Positions 1 to 13,488 of a stretch of DNA of 64,000 bases are shown piece by piece. Position 1 is the first letter of the stretch; each line of letters starts with the position of its first letter. Made by a program: the position numbers and the translations under genes. A model generated the notes under the pieces. That model saw nothing but the letters and a program-made list of their open reading frames with translations, did not search any database and was not told the DNA's origin. Origin of the DNA: Kitagawia praeruptora (taxonomy: Eukaryota > Streptophyta > Magnoliopsida > Apiales > Apiaceae); NCBI GenBank assembly GCA_037693485.1, contig CM075352.1, positions 162,943,501 through 163,007,500 on the forward strand. Direction: 5' to 3'.

Positions 1-119
1 ATGTTGAACAGGGCATCACGGGTCATACCAGGCTTCCTTGGAACCCCAGCAGGTATGACTACCACATCTACGCCTTTTAGTGTGTTGCCGAATTCTAATT
101 GTCCAGTAAAATCCAACAC
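1..119 (-). pseudogene. plastid-type NAD malate dehydrogenase exon fragment
   Basis: Read on the minus strand, this is an exon that follows an intron end (TTTCAG at about 120-125) and runs off the left edge of the window. It starts VLDFTG, continues through [18 protein letters not shown] and ends MTRDALFN. This is the NAD-binding-domain segment of malate dehydrogenase, which interconverts malate and oxaloacetate, and the VLDFTG start resembles the plastid isoform most. MDH usually has DDLFN where this has DALFN. No other MDH exon appears to the right, where exons of unrelated genes follow on the same strand. I therefore read it as a transposon-captured or degenerate fragment. An authentic gene extending left of the window cannot be excluded. 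Confidence 0.75.
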
Positions 120-820
120 CTGAAAGTGTGTGTGTTGCAATTACTAAGATCATGCAACTCCCTTGACATTTGCTATATCATAAAGATGGAGGGATGAAAC
201 TAATGGGGACATCTTAATGAGAAGTGACAGTTGCGGCCTATACAACCTGCGGTCCCAAGAACTGCCACCTTGAAGGAGGCCTGGATATGAGGGTTAACAG
301 AAGCCTTCTGGCTTGGACTTTGGGATTTGTGTGCAAATGATGCTCAAAAAGTTGCACTGTTGTTCTTTCCAGAAAAAAAAAATTCTGGTTAACAAAAGGA
401 AATTCTGGTTGACATGTAGCAACCTACAAAGATGTTGACAAAAAATTAGGACAAATAATTATATTAAAATGTAGTTAGTTATATCATTACCCATTTATAT
501 TTTTATTAGATGAATTAGTGAAAGCTATAGACATTTTTGTAGTTTATATTTGTCAAATGCAAAATAAGATAATCCCTAATATAATTTAAAGAGGCGAATT
601 TTATAACAGAAACACAACATTTTTCTCGTAAAACCGGGAAAAAAACTCTCAACAATACTTAAATCACAGCAAAACGCAAAACTTAAGAGGAAGCACCACT
701 GCATAAAACTTGGTTCGTCTTATAACTTAGTCGAATCTTAAGAACACATACTTCAACATTACTCTCAGAAGTCTTGAGTAAATCCGCAAAAATATCATAC
801 CATACCTGAGGAACCTATAC

Positions 821-867
821 CTGAAGACATCCTCTGCAATGGCAAACATTGTTGGATCGCCCAAGCT
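821..867 (-). other. exon-like segment, gene not recognised
   Basis: The minus strand has TTTTGCAG acceptor, an open stretch encoding SLGDPTMFAIAEDVF, and a donor CAG/GTATAG. Similar short open segments lie at about 955-1015 and 1150-1260 (NGTHGGVSQIEDGANTENND). All are on the same strand as the MDH, importin and NPF pieces. I do not recognise the genes of origin. Confidence 0.35.
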
Positions 868-1358
868 CTGCAAAAAGGGTGATATTTAAAAAGAATGTAT
901 GACACATTAGTTATAATTCCCGTAGATCAAATGCAGTTTAGATTTTACCAGACATATTGACAGTAGTTGGCAACCTTTGCGACAGAGTAGGGTTGTCAGT
1001 AACGGTTTGACGCTGAATAAATGGTCTTGATTCTCTGTAGTACACTGGCATTAAATGACCTACGTTATATGCAATGGATTAAAACTTGATATCGAGGTAA
1101 AAAACTTGATAGTCGGATTATAAGCACATGAATTCAACTAACAAATACACGTACATATCTGTCTGGTATAGGAATTGTGAGTACTGGAATCATTATTTTC
1201 AGTATTAGCACCATCTTCAATCTGAGAAACTCCTCCATGCGTGCCATTAAAGGATGTTACAAAAATAAGTTATTTATTTAAATAAGATATTTTTGAGCAT
1301 GACATAGTAAAAAAAGAAACTTATATGTGCGCAAGAAGATAGGAGATGATAAACACAC

Positions 1359-1506
1359 CAGTCCTTGAAGCTCAAGTAATTCGATGGCTCATAATACGCA
1401 GCAACACCATAAGCAGCATCTATGAGAAGTAAACCCTGGGTGATTTCAGATACTGGAGAGGGACACCCATTCATTGCCTCTTGAAGAATAGAAACCACAA
1501 TAGGAC
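1359..1506 (-). pseudogene. importin-11-like (importin-beta family) exon fragment
   Basis: One exon on the minus strand, from an acceptor TTCACAG to a donor ACTG/GTGTGT. It encodes GPIVVSILQEAMNGCPSPVS followed by EITQGLLLIDAAYGVAAYYE and SNYLSFKDW. This is the segment of plant importin-11-like nuclear transport receptors ending in the conserved DAAY...AAY..SNYL.F.DW pattern, within the HEAT-repeat region. Importin-11 carries cargo through nuclear pores with Ran. The exon is complete and open, but the next importin exons are not seen on either side. The flanking exons belong to other genes, so this is a captured piece and not a working gene. Confidence 0.6.
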
Positions 1507-1637
1507 CTGTGAAGAAAAGCGGGGGTGGAAGAGAAGGATATGTCATATGCCGGCGGAGTATGAAGAAAACAATAATGTGTAAATATAAGATTTGCGAAAT
1601 ATACAGGGATGAAGGAATGAGCTTTCATGTCAAAATT

Positions 1638-1759
1638 GGTCCCGCCGTTTCCTAGAACGATCAGATATAGACCAAAGAACAACACTACGTACTGAGTAGG
1701 ATTAGATGGAGGACATATACCATCAACACACTCAGCAAGCATAAAAACAGGATGGTGAC
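1638..1759 (-). pseudogene. NPF/PTR (POT family) transporter fragment
   Basis: After an acceptor (TTATAG) the minus strand encodes AECVDGICPPSNPTQYVVLF and then FGLYLIVLGNGG. This matches the loop and transmembrane helix of plant NPF8/PTR-type peptide and nitrate transporters, where the usual sequence is LYLIALGTGGIKPCV. The match stops after GNGG: the expected IKPCV and FGADQFD do not follow, so the exon is broken or ends early. It lies directly upstream, on the same strand, of the importin-11-like exon, an unrelated gene. Such a mixture is typical of transposon capture. Confidence 0.5.
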
Positions 1760-2529
1760 CTATAATTTGAAAAATACATTAGATGTAAAAGAATTACCAA
1801 AAAGTCATTAGTTAAAATACTTATTCTAGAATTACTCTATACAAAAACTGAAAAGCGTATTTCAGAATTTCATATATAACACAATTTCAGGTATTTAAAA
1901 GCAGAGCAAAAAACAACTAAAGTAAGAGGTTGCAACAATAGCTGAGCAATACCTCTCACTCATGTCTGCTTTATGGAATATGTGATCTTACGTATAGATA
2001 TTTCCAAATGATCTGGAGAATAATAATAAATTATCAAAAGGATTTGGTTCTTGTTGCCTAAATTCTTCTTCAAGATAACAGCAATTGATGTACTTCAAAA
2101 GTGTAATGACAACATGTCCAATTCTATTAGATAGACCAACTAAAAAGAGTACCAATTTTCCTTGTAGAGAGAGCAGTTAAGCTTAGTTTCATATGACAGA
2201 GTGATGAAAATAATCAACGCATGTACAAAGCGATTATATGCTTAATAATTTACAGGGTAGTATCTCATTTAATCAACCATCTTACCATGTAATATGAACT
2301 TTATGGCCTATCTGAGGTGTATGCGTGATTTATATTATCGCACGACGACATGCAGCTACCTATTTACTACAGTATGGTATTCTGTTGTATAGCTACATGA
2401 TATACAAATACTAACCTAAATCTTAATGGACAACAAAACCCACCAGAACCATAAAGTATCAAATCAGTTTTCAAAGTAACAACATTAAAAAGTGGACTCA
2501 TATCCGATAAAGATTAATTAAAGGTCTAC

Positions 2530-2965
2530 TTGCATTCCTATGTCTTGCAGCAGGGACTTATGGTTCTGGAGTATTTTCATTACACTGTCACAAAGAATTG
2601 ATCAATAATCAACACATATAGTGTACTGAGTATTATTAACCAAAATTGATCAATAATCTAAATGCCCACAAAAAATTAACACCTAGTAATATTAAATTGA
2701 TCAATAATATTAAATTGTTAGAAGTGAAGAAATTGGAATAGATTTAAAAAAGAGTAAACAACAAATAGAAATGTAGTCGGTACCTTGTCATTCTCCAGGA
2801 TTTGTTAATTCACTTCCGCAAACTCATTTTCATTGATAGAACCTACAAAATATACATGCCTCACTTGCATATAACTATGGCCGGGTTCAGGTGATATGTA
2901 TTTACCTGGATAATTCGTGGCTTCTTTGCAGCCGGTATGGAATCCATATTGTAATTAGCATTTGC
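2530..2965 (-). other. three exon-like segments, gene not recognised
   Basis: On the minus strand, segment one (about 2965-2906) contains a possible start MDSIPAAKKPRIIQ and a donor CAG/GTAAATAC. Segment two (about 2855-2784) encodes GSINENEFAEVN, a stop, then QILENDK before AAG/GTACC. Segment three (about 2590-2530) encodes SVMKILQNHKSLLQDIGMQV. They could be consecutive exons of one small gene with a nonsense mutation. I do not recognise the family. Confidence 0.35.
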
Positions 2966-4254
2966 TGCAAACAAAAGTTGAACACCTACAAAACATCCAT
3001 ATCTACAAATGTGCATAATCTCTGTCAATACCTACAAATCCTTCGTCCATTCAACCACGAGAAAAAAAATCAGCCAATTATAATTATAAATACAACCCAC
3101 TTGTATTCAAACAATCGAAGCGATGAGGTCAAACACGAAAAAATAACAGAAAATTCTCTCAGAACTTATATCAAACAGTAGGAATGCAAAATCAAAACGA
3201 TAATTATCAATAAATCAAACAATTATAGAAGAATCACCCATACATTAGTAATGATATAAAATGAAGAAGGAGATAGAGGACCCAAAGGCATGCCCTTACA
3301 ACACGACTGTGAATAAAACGAAGCTTAAAATTGTGATATTCTTCAAAGAAAATCTTCCGATAACTTAAACACTAACCATAGATACCTTTCTTCTCCACGG
3401 ATTATTGGATATGAATACAGATCATAGAGGCGTTAAGAGAATACATAGCGTAGATCACAACTTTTGTCCGAACAATATTCTTTGGCAGATTGTTGGATCA
3501 AGAATGAAGAGTGAGAAGAATAGAGAGTCCGGTGATGGAGAAAGCAACGAAGAATGTGTATGAAAAGGATAAATGGTAAGTTTGAATTTGAAACGACGAT
3601 CAAAACTGATTGCACGATAACAGATTTTTACTTGTCAAGCCTAAAATCAAGGCTTAAAGATTTGCAGTTTCTTTAACGTATGTATGGGTATTAACCCATT
3701 TGTATCCGGGTCATTATAATTTGTACTGATTTGTTAAGGAATTTATTGATGGATCAAATCCGATTGTAAATGGAGCGACCCGAGTTTCAAGTAGATTGAC
3801 AAAAAAGGACATGTTAGTAGTGTAAATTTAAATTTGGAAAGGATAGAAATGGTCTTTTTCCAAATTCTTTGTGTTCAGGAATTAGGATTATATAGATAAT
3901 GTAAGAGATTTAAAATACTAACTGCTAGGCCCATACTATTTTAAATATTAAAGCCCAAATAGACCAAAAAATCTAGAGTAATTATTCACGACCAAATAGA
4001 GCAATAAAGAAAATTTCGTTAAGTTGGCTTTTGTTATAGAGGAAAATGTATTCAAAGGAATCAAATTATTTTGAAATGCCAAATGTTATGTTTCAATTAT
4101 CACTCGGCGTTATTCATGTGTATGGGACTTTTTTTCAAAGATGTACATGGAATTAGTTTCTGGCAATTTGCAGTAAATGTGATTAAAATCTTGGCATCAC
4201 TTTAAAAATTAAACATATTTTCAAGCCAAGCATGGAAATCCACAGTGTGATTGC
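2966..4254. other. no gene recognised
   Basis: AT-rich intergenic sequence. The short open frames here show no recognisable domain and no convincing splice structure. Confidence 0.5.
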
Positions 4255-4260
4255 ATTACT

Positions 4261-4489
4261 GAAGTTCAGGCTCTTAGAGGTACTTCAACTATGATATCTT
4301 CCTTTGCTCTTGTTAAAAATAAGTGTAGAATGTATAGAGTAAGCTGCAGAAATCTCTGTACAAAGATCTGCTAACAAGGTGGCACACCACCTTGCTCCTG
4401 ATGCAATGGCTCTTGCTAATCATTCTTTTCTGGAAAGGGATCTGCAAACTCTTGTTAAATTACGGTTGATGGCTGATTTAGGCCGTTAG
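4261..4489 (+). pseudogene. RNase H-like (RVT_3) tail of a LINE reverse transcriptase, remnant
   Basis: The frame from 4343 encodes SVQRSANKVAHHLAPDAMAL and reads to a TAG at 4487-4489. The pattern R-S-A-N-x-V-A-H-x-L-A is the end of the RNase H domain found at the C-terminus of many plant LINE reverse transcriptases and related genes. A preceding segment in another frame (EVQALRGTSTMISSFALVKN) may be the upstream part, joined by a frameshift. No other LINE domains are visible nearby. Confidence 0.45.
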
Positions 4490-4744
4490 TAAAAAATGCA
4501 TTGTGATTTAAAAAACAGAGGACAATGTATGCTTAGTTTTGTGTGAGTATCTTTTCAATGTATGGCTGTAGTAGTACATGTCTATACAAAAGTATAAGTT
4601 TAATAACAATGGTCGATTATACTACATGTATGTAGGAAGCTAGCATAACATAACTCATATTATTTGTTTAGGCCTTATGGGTCGCGAAGAAAGTTGAAAT
4701 ATGTATAAACCACAATTGTTTGATATGAGAAGTTAGCACCATGA

Positions 4745-4895
4745 CACTATTAGAATCGGTAGATATAACATCGCACTTTTAACATTAGTTAGAAATGTCA
4801 CTGATGTTAAAAGTATTTTAGACATCGGTTGGTTCATTACCGATGTTAAAACATATTTCAGACATCGCTTGTATTAACAACCGTTGTCTAATCTC
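4745..4895 (+). repeat. left terminal and subterminal repeats of CACTA-A
   Basis: Terminal CACTATTAG followed by alternating GACATCGGTTGG and ACCGATGTTAAA motifs in both orientations. In CACTA elements such arrays are binding sites for the element's own DNA-binding protein. Confidence 0.8.
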
Positions 4896-5040
4896 TTTTT
4901 TTAAAAATAAAAAACTGACGCGTACACCATACCTTCCCCCTTTACACAAAAAAAAATATCATTTCCCCCCTTAACGAAATTTCACTTCCCCCCTTAAACA
5001 AAATTTCGCTTCCCCCCATTTTACATCTATACTCTCTAAG

Positions 5041-5130
5041 ATGTCTCTCACTTTTCTTCTCTCTCACTCTTAGCCGCCTCTCTCTCTCCCTCTATCTCTC
5101 TCTCTCTCACTATCTCCATCTCTCACTATC
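5041..5130 (+). promoter_or_regulatory. CT-rich leader of the CACTA-A transcription unit
   Basis: A (CT)n tract in the expected promoter or 5' UTR position upstream of the transposase start at 5984, followed by a TA microsatellite at about 5331-5360. A plant-like leader with an intron before the coding exon is likely (acceptor GTAG at about 5970). No clear TATA box was assigned. Confidence 0.35.
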
Positions 5131-5327
5131 TATCTTATATATCTTATCTCTCTTACCTTAATTAGTTCGATTTAGGTTCAATTAAACACGAATCCGACGA
5201 TTTAAAGCACGAATCAGAGCTTGGAGCTTGGTTCAATTTACAACGGCCGAAGCTTTCTTCACAGTAAGAAACCCTAATTTACTCAATTGTAAACCCTATT
5301 TAGTTCTGTTATGGTGCCGTTTTTGCA

Positions 5328-5364
<37 letters not shown>

Positions 5365-5983
5365 TTGTATAAATACATATGTATAACACTTATTTTTATA
5401 TGTGTAATCTTTTATATGACAATGTTTTTTGAGCTTTATATTTTAGGGGTTTCTATACAGTAGTGATTTTTTGGGGTTTTGGTGTTTGATTACTTGTATT
5501 AGTGTTAGATTTGGATTATACACTATCTTTATTTTGATTATTATGATGGGTATGTGTAGCTGTGTTTTGATTATTTTTTGGGGTTTTGGTGTTTTGATTA
5601 CATTTTTTAAATGTATAAACTTTTAGCTTTGTTCACAACTATTAGCTTTTTTTTAATTCCATAAGAAATGTTTGGAAGTTTTATATGTATAAACACATCT
5701 AGAATATTTGGAAATGTAGAAAACTATATGCTTCAGCAGCTGGTTGAGGTACCCTGGTTAAATTAGTTTAAAAGTAATAATATTCATGTCAATATATACT
5801 ACAACTATTTATAAGTATAGTTAGATAGAGGTTAGATAGAGTATCATTTGCATATCACTTAGTTAGAGGTTGTTAAAACTTAGACATTTAAATTTGCTAA
5901 CTTATGATTGTAGCTTTGCAATGTACTTAGTTATATACATATTATATCTAACTAGATTTATATTGTAGGTAGTTTGTCGTCTT

Positions 5984-8900
5984 ATGAATATGGACAAGTC
6001 ATGGATTTCGAAGGATAGGGATTCTTTAGAATACAAATTAGGGGTTGATAGTTTCTTGATATTTGCAGAAGAAAATGCCACTGATCCTAAGAAGATACCT
6101 TGCCCTTGTACAAAATGCGTTAATTTTAGACAATTTAATGTAAAAGTAATCAGGGGACATTTATATGAAAATGGTTGGTGTTTGGGGTATATTGATTGGA
6201 TTTGGCATGGAGAAAAATGTTCTAAAAGTGTTAGGTCATCGGCTAATAGTGCATTTCATCCTAAGGATCAGTTTGCACCATCTGAAACCATTGATGTTTG
6301 TGAAGTGGTTTATAATTCTGGTGACTATGAATCCTATGACTTCAAGAGGTTTGTGGCTGATGCCGAACAACCTCTGTACAAGGGTAGTGAGTGCAACAAG
6401 TTAGAGTCATTGTTAATACTACATAATTGGAAAACTAGGTTTGGTATTAGCGATAGTGCCTTCACTGATCTTCTCTCCTCTGTTGGCTCTTTTCTTCCTA
6501 AAGATCACGTGTTACCGGCTAGTGCATATGAGGCGAAAAAAACCCTATCTAATTTAGGCCTCGAGTATATAAAATTTCACTCATGTCTGAACGATTGCAT
6601 ACTATATAGGGGTACAAATCTTAATGCATTCGAGTGTCCTAAATGTCATACATCTCGTTGGAAGGTTGGGAAAGACGGTAAACTTAGGGTCAACATTCCA
6701 GCTAAAGTGATGTGGTACTTCCCAATCATTCCTGGATTTAAACGAATGTTTAAATCTCCTTATACCGCTGAACAGTTGGTTTGGCATTCAAAACAGCGAA
6801 CAAATGATGGTCAGATGCGACATCCAGCCGACTCTCCTTCATGGAGGAATATTGATTATCGATGGCCTGACTTTGCTAGTGATCCGAGAAATCTTCGATT
6901 AGCCTTGGCGGCTGACGGAATAAACCCACATAATAATGGCCTGAAGAATAGGTACAGCTGTTGGCCGGTACTATTGGTAGCTTATAATCTTCCTCCATGG
7001 TTATGCATGAAGAGGAAGTTTATAATGTTATCGATATTAATTCCTGGTCCACATGAGCCAGGTAATAATATTGACGTATACTTAGAGCCGTTGATTGATG
7101 ATCTGAAAATGCTTTGGCAAGTTGGTGAACCAAATGTGTATAACGCTTATAGTAAATCATATTTCACCTTAAAAGCAATTTTAATGTGGACGATAAATGA
7201 CTTTCCTGGATATGCAAATCTGTCCGGTTGTGTCAATAAAGGGTATAAGGGTTGTCCCATTTGTGGTGATGATACCGTGGCTAAGTACATATCTCATAGT
7301 AGAAAAATGTGTTATCAAGGTCATCGTAGATATTTGCCTGACTATCATCCGTATAGAAGGTAGAAGTTAGCTTTTAATGGAGAGCAAGAGTTTCGGCATC
7401 CACGTCCACCCCTTTCTGGAGAAGAAGTGTTAGCGCAACAGGAGGGAATTAAATTTTATTTTGGAAAGGAAGCGAAGAAGTCAAAAAAGGTGGACTGTCC
7501 ATGGAAGAAAAAGTCTATATTTTTTGAGTTGGAATATTGGAAGTTTCACCATGTCTGTCATTGTCTCGATGCTATGCACATCGAGAAAAACGTATGTGAT
7601 AATCTTATTGGGACGTTGTTAAATCTACCGTTTAAGTCAAATGATAGTGAGGCATCTCGTAATGATATGATTGAGATGGGTGTTAGGACTGAGTTAGCTC
7701 CACAAGTAGGAGAAAAGAAAACCTACTTGCCCCCTTACGATTTTACTTTGTCAAAGGCTGAAAAAAAAGAAATGCTGTCATCATTGCAATCTATGAAGCT
7801 TCCTTATGGACATGCTTCGAACATTAAAAATTGTGTGTCCATGGCTGATTTAAAGATGTATGGGTTGAAATCCCATGACTGCCACATCCTCTTTCAACAA
7901 TTACTCCCGGTTACAATTCGTTCCGTTCTTCCAAAACATGTTAGGGTCACAATAATAAGATTGTGCTTTTTCTTCAATTCCTTGTGTAGTAAAGTAGTAG
8001 ATGTCACGAAACTGGATAAACTGCAGTCAGATGTGATATTGACTTTGTGTGAACTCGAAAAAGTATTTCATTCCTCATTTTCGATGTAATGGTACATCTT
8101 ATAGTTCACTTAGTTCAGGAATTGCGTTTATGTGGGCCAGTGTTCTATAGATGGATGTATCCATTTGAATGGTTCAGTAAAGTGCTGAAAAGTTATGTAC
8201 AAAACCGTTATTATCCGGAAGGATGTATTGCAGAAAGTTATCTTGGTGAAGAATCAGTAGAATTCTGCACAGAATTTATTAAAGAGAGTTGCAAAATAGC
8301 CGTTATGCCAAAAGACCAAAGCAAGCTTTCTGCTCCATTGTCTATAGTGAAAATGAAGGAAGTGGAAGAGGCAGAGCGTGATGAGGCGCATTTGACTGTT
8401 CTTTTAAACAACCCTGAAGTGCTTCCTTATATAGTGTAAGCTTAATTTTTGTTTTTTCTCTTGTAAAATCCTCTATCGGTAAATATTTCATGGTTAATTG
8501 ATATATGCATTTTCTCATAAAGCATAAGGAGTATCTCAAAGAACTTTACTGAGGAAAAAAGAAAAGTGTTCATTGGCTCATGGGAGAGCATAATCGACAG
8601 TTTGCTAATTGGTTTGAGAAAGAAGTTAGTTTCTTATAATATTCTTTTGTTGTGTAATTCACTGTATATTATTAATTAGATTTTTTAAATTTAGTTTGCG
8701 AAAATCTTTGTAGGTTAGGACTGAACTGATGGAGAATCATGCTGGTGTTTCGAAAACGATAAGATGGTTGGCTGCCAAACCATCATTTTCTATTTTGACT
8801 TACGTAGGTTTTCTAGTTGACGGGGTTCGCTACTTCACAAAAGATCGTGATAATTTAAGGGTTGTTCAAAATAGTGGTGTTTCCTTGGTTGCTAAGGCGG

Positions 8901-9349
8901 TCCAAGTCTCTAGTGCTAGGGATTTAAATCCCGTAGAGAGTGATATGACGTTCTATGGCATCATCTTAGAAATATGGGAGTTGGATTACCATGCCTTCAA
9001 AGCCCCTTTGTTCTTGTGTAAATGGGCAGCGAATGATAGAGGAATTAAGGTGGATGATCTTGGCTTCACACTTGTGGATTTTAGTCGACAAGGCCACAAG
9101 AAAGATAAATATGTTTCTGTTGACCAAGTGAAACAAGTGTTTTATGTTCAAGATCCGGCTGATCCTGCCTGGTCCATCGTATTAAACTCCACTACTCGAG
9201 ACTATTACGATATTTACAATGAAGATGATTTAGGAGACACATCCATGGAACAACAACCATTTTACTGTAAAATTCCTACATGTGATGTCGCAGATGATAT
9301 GGAGCATAGGGTTAGGCAGAATGTTGAGGGAATATGGGTTAAAAAGTGA
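5984..9349 (+). pseudogene. TNP2-type CACTA transposase, disrupted
   Basis: Starts MNMDKSWI with the transposase-associated N-terminal domain, including the cysteine pattern CPCTKCVNF. The TNP2 core follows, with LRLALAADGINPHNN and the downstream CLDAMHIEKNVCDNL block; these hold the conserved acidic residues of this nuclease-like domain. Then come a DUF4218 region (HLVQELRLCGPVFYRWMYPF), an intron near 8437-8520, and a DUF4216 C-terminal region (8715-9349, with FYGIILEIWELDY and VKQVFYVQDP). Breaks: an in-frame TAG at 7361-7363 where a glutamine is usual, a 1-base frameshift near 8080, and a TGA at about 8548. The domain order and length match a full-size TNP2, so this was an autonomous transposase that has decayed modestly. 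Confidence 0.9.
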
Positions 9350-10574
9350 TCTAAATAATGTAGCACAATGTAGTAACCATTCTGTTGTGATCTATAATTA
9401 AACTTTCACTTCCTTGTAATGTATTTCCTCTAATTAATTGAACTATGTTATATATGAAGTGTACCATTTAGTTTACGTATTTTTTTTCATGCACATATAT
9501 ATGCAGTTGATTTTTACTTTACTTGCAGTATTGCTTTTTTAGTTCATTTTTATTTGCTTTTTGAATTATTCATGTTTTTTCGCACGACTTTACTGACCAT
9601 CTCATTTATATACCAATATCTAATAGTTTTAGTATGTTTTTTTTACAGATTAAAGGATTGAAATGGCACCTAAGAAGCAGAAGCAGAAAAAGAGTAAAGT
9701 ACCAGAGGAAAAATTCTCAAAGTGCTCAGAAGATGCCAATCAGTTGCAGCTGGAGGCCATAGCATCGAATGCGTGTGATCAGCCTAACAGAGCACAAGAA
9801 ATAGAACCTCAACCAACTGATTCTGTAGCAGCAATTACCAGTACTGAAACAACCAAAAAAGGATATGCGCGAGGTGTTTCAAGCACTACACCATATATGG
9901 CCTTCGGTAACCAAAAAATTATGTTACCTTAGGGTGCTAAAATGTTACAATAGACCCATTTTTGGGCTAAGGTAACATAAATTATAAGTTACAATTTTCG
10001 ATGTTACCCTAGGGTACCTAATGTAACATATTTCACCCCTAGGGTAACATGCCCACATCGGTTACCTTAGAGGTCTACTGTAACATAAAAATGACATATT
10101 GCAACATAAAATTCGGTTACCTTAGGGTGCTTCAATTTTTTTAAAAAAGTGGGGCCACCAGTGGGCCCCACTACTGGGCCCCACCAGTAGGTCCACTTAT
10201 GGGTCCAACATGTGGGCCCCACCTGTGGACCCCGCTTGTGTCCCCTATTTTTTAACCAGTCTAATGTAACACTTTAACATGCTAATGTAACACTTTAACA
10301 AAAAACAATTGAACAGCACCTTTTTAAAAGTATACAATCCCAAAATACCATTGCAACCACAATGAACCACAAAGAGATCAATCTCAACATCCCAACAAAC
10401 TTATAAATTCTGATTCAACATCCAAACAAACTTATCAATTCTGATTCAACATCCAATCAAAACAAACTAATTTAACATCCGAATTAGAAGATAAAAGCTA
10501 GTTAACATCCATAACATACTTTTACATCCAAATTATAAGTTAAATAATGTACTAGAAGCTTAAACATAGAAAGC

Positions 10575-10690
10575 AGTGATACTAGAAGGTGTCCCGTCAT
10601 CAGCATCACTTTTAGCAATTAGGACCATGTTTTGCACCAAGCTCATCAGAAGCGGTATCTCCGGTGGTGAGTTTTTTGGTAATATTGTCC
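10575..10690 (-). other. possible last exon inside CACTA-B, not recognised
   Basis: After an acceptor TTTTGTAG the minus strand reads LPKNSPPEIPLLMSLVQNMV and continues to a TAA after ITAFYV. It may be the end of an element gene or of a captured gene. Other exon-like minus-strand segments at about 10975-11050 and 11255-11330 are also unassigned. Confidence 0.3.
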
Positions 10691-13488
10691 TACAAAATAA
10701 AACATAAAAGGCAACTGGTTAACATGCATAAGATTACTTGAGTTAAGTATAATATTCTCCTATGAACACCTTAAACTTATATGAGAGCTGATTACTTAAA
10801 TGGGAATTGGATCATATATAACATTCAACTAGATTACACATTTTGTCCATTCATTTTACCACAAAGTTAATATAAATCCTTATTGGGCAGTAATATGTTT
10901 TTTCCCTTTTTGGCAAACAAATTAAGAGGAGTATTGGAAGGGTAATTTGTACCTGCTCATGACCAATGTTAAGTCTAGTCGTTCAATACTTCAATGTCAT
11001 TTGTCTGATAGTCAATACTTCCCACGCTTGTAATTACACCACAAGCATCTGTAAAAGGTAAAGAAAATGTTAGCAATTATAATTTTCATTAGAAATGTGT
11101 TGCAGGGTTCTGTGGGTAATTTCTGTGGAAATGGTTTGTAGAATAAGCCGGCTGGTTGGAGCAGTAGGAATGTAGAGCTACGAATTGTAAAACCAGGAAT
11201 ATGAATTATTGGCTAAATAAAATGTTGTAATTATTAATTTTGAAATACCTATAATTATTAAGTACTTTGCCTAATAGGTAAGATCGTAGACATATTCTTC
11301 CCATGATTTGTTGCAACCACCTACAAAGGTTAAAGTTTCAAGATATGTATATCTCTATACTTGCATGTTATGATCACAAGTAGTACATGTCAATAATCAC
11401 TATATATTGGGGGTGCTGCAACCAGCAAAATGTTTCACTTCTACTATTCTTCTCATTGGCATGTATAAATCTGTAAAGTAAGAATCCTAAGATGCACATT
11501 TCTTTGCAGTTAAGTTGAGTTCCAGGATGTTTGTGCCATGTTTAATATTGAAGGTCAATTTTCACAAACACCTATTAGTAATTATTAACAGTTTTAATTG
11601 ACTTTCATAAAGACAAAATTTGAGGTGAGTGTTTATTTTTTGTGTCTAAAAACACAGGGTATAATAATGCATAAAGATTAGGGAGCAAGTAAGTCATTAT
11701 AGGTGGAAGTTATGTGATGCTGCCTTAATTATACTGGAAATGAGAAAACAGAGGCACAATATTATTACTCTCGATCCTCATACAACCAGATAAACAAAAT
11801 AGATATCAGTTACATAAAATGTCTATAATACTTAACACAACGCTGCACAAAAATTGGATTTTTGCGCCATAGTACAGTACATATATGATATAACTTCAAA
11901 GCGATTTTCTAGGGTATGCATTAATGTTTTTATTATGCATTTTGATAAATACATCTCTACTCTATCCAACAAAAAACTAAACGAAAACATGGCAAAGTTG
12001 TGATAATTTGAGCATAAAAACAGCCATAAATCAATCACATTCATACCAGTCAAAGAGAGACCATGACAAGCAACCACACAAGTCTGAATGACCGTATTTT
12101 CTTGTCAAGCAAATGGTTTGGCAGGAATCCTAAACTTAATCAAAAATCCAGTCCATGACCTGACAAAAAAAAAAGGCCAACAATATGAGAAAAGAACAGT
12201 CACCCTTAATTGCTGAAGGAGGTTGTATGATGTTTGTAACTTACGAGAATGAAAAGGTTGAAATGTGAAGGGCACTATGTGTGTACCACAGGAAAATTGC
12301 AGCATGGCCATTCCGGCTTCCCATAATTTGAACCATTTCAATGCATTTTTACTAGCAATTAGAAACCACAAAGATAATATATCAAAGAGTGCTAATAAAT
12401 GATGTATGTAACCCAACTTTAGATATAGTGATGTTCTCTTACCATAATGATGTGTACCCAAAGAACGACTTTCTAAACTAGTGTTTGTAACAAAGAAATA
12501 TCAATTTAAAAACTTCTGCAAGTACTATTATTTGCAAGGAAATATAAGTAGACTATTATTTTACAGATATACGACATCAATAAACATAAAAGACTGCATA
12601 TATAGATCTGCAACTTCATATTATAGTAATATGAGAATAAGGTAACAAACTCCATTTTCTACACATATTACTGACTATGAAGTTCAATAAAAAGTGGAAG
12701 CATAAACGAGTATCACATATGAAAGAATTAGAAAAATAAACTGGATAAATGTTTACCTACTATGGTAGGCAGAGTGTTCCTTAATTGTTGTAGTTTACTT
12801 AACATAAACATGGTGCTCTATTTTCTAGTTCTCTTATACAACATACAAACTAATATAAATACTCGTAATAATAAACTTGTTTTTCTAACTGTTACTGGGC
12901 ATACAATATCATGTTCTTTTAGTTTCCGGTTAAGGGAGATTTTTCAGAGGATTTACCATCTATGATATACAGAAGTGAGGTGGCCAGTGCTGAATTAGAG
13001 CTCTTCTCGACATCCTTAAACAACTAGAACAACATTGGCATTGTATCACAAGTTGGATCCCGTTTAAGTTTGTAATTTGTCGAGCAATGTACTCCAAAAG
13101 ATTTATTGTCGATTTTCATCTGAAATAAACTTACACAGAAACCAATCATCAATATAATTACACACATAGGCTTACAAATAGAACAAAAACACCAAATTAA
13201 ACATAAACATAAAGCACAAACAAAAAATACCTAATTGTGTACAAGTCATAAGCAGCAGCAAAGTTTGATCTAACACAACACAGAATGTCGATAACACTTC
13301 AAACAAACGGATTTTTTCCCCCCTAATCTGAAACCCTCAGGAGACATATGACCAATAATCATAAGCAACAAAAATAAATGTAATACATAAATGTCAGCTC
13401 CCAGTCCTCGTAAGAGTAAAAAAAAGTCGAACTACTTTGTTGCACAAACTTGGAAATATTAACAGGTACAGGCAACCTGATATAATAC

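Noticed and set aside
5984..9349. CACTA-A as an active autonomous transposon
   Set aside because: Nonsense codons at 7361 and about 8548, a frameshift near 8080 and a nested insertion in its second gene.
12105..12461. 118-codon minus-strand open frame in CACTA-B
   Set aside because: No recognisable domain, hydrophobic low-complexity composition, and no supporting splice or homology signal.
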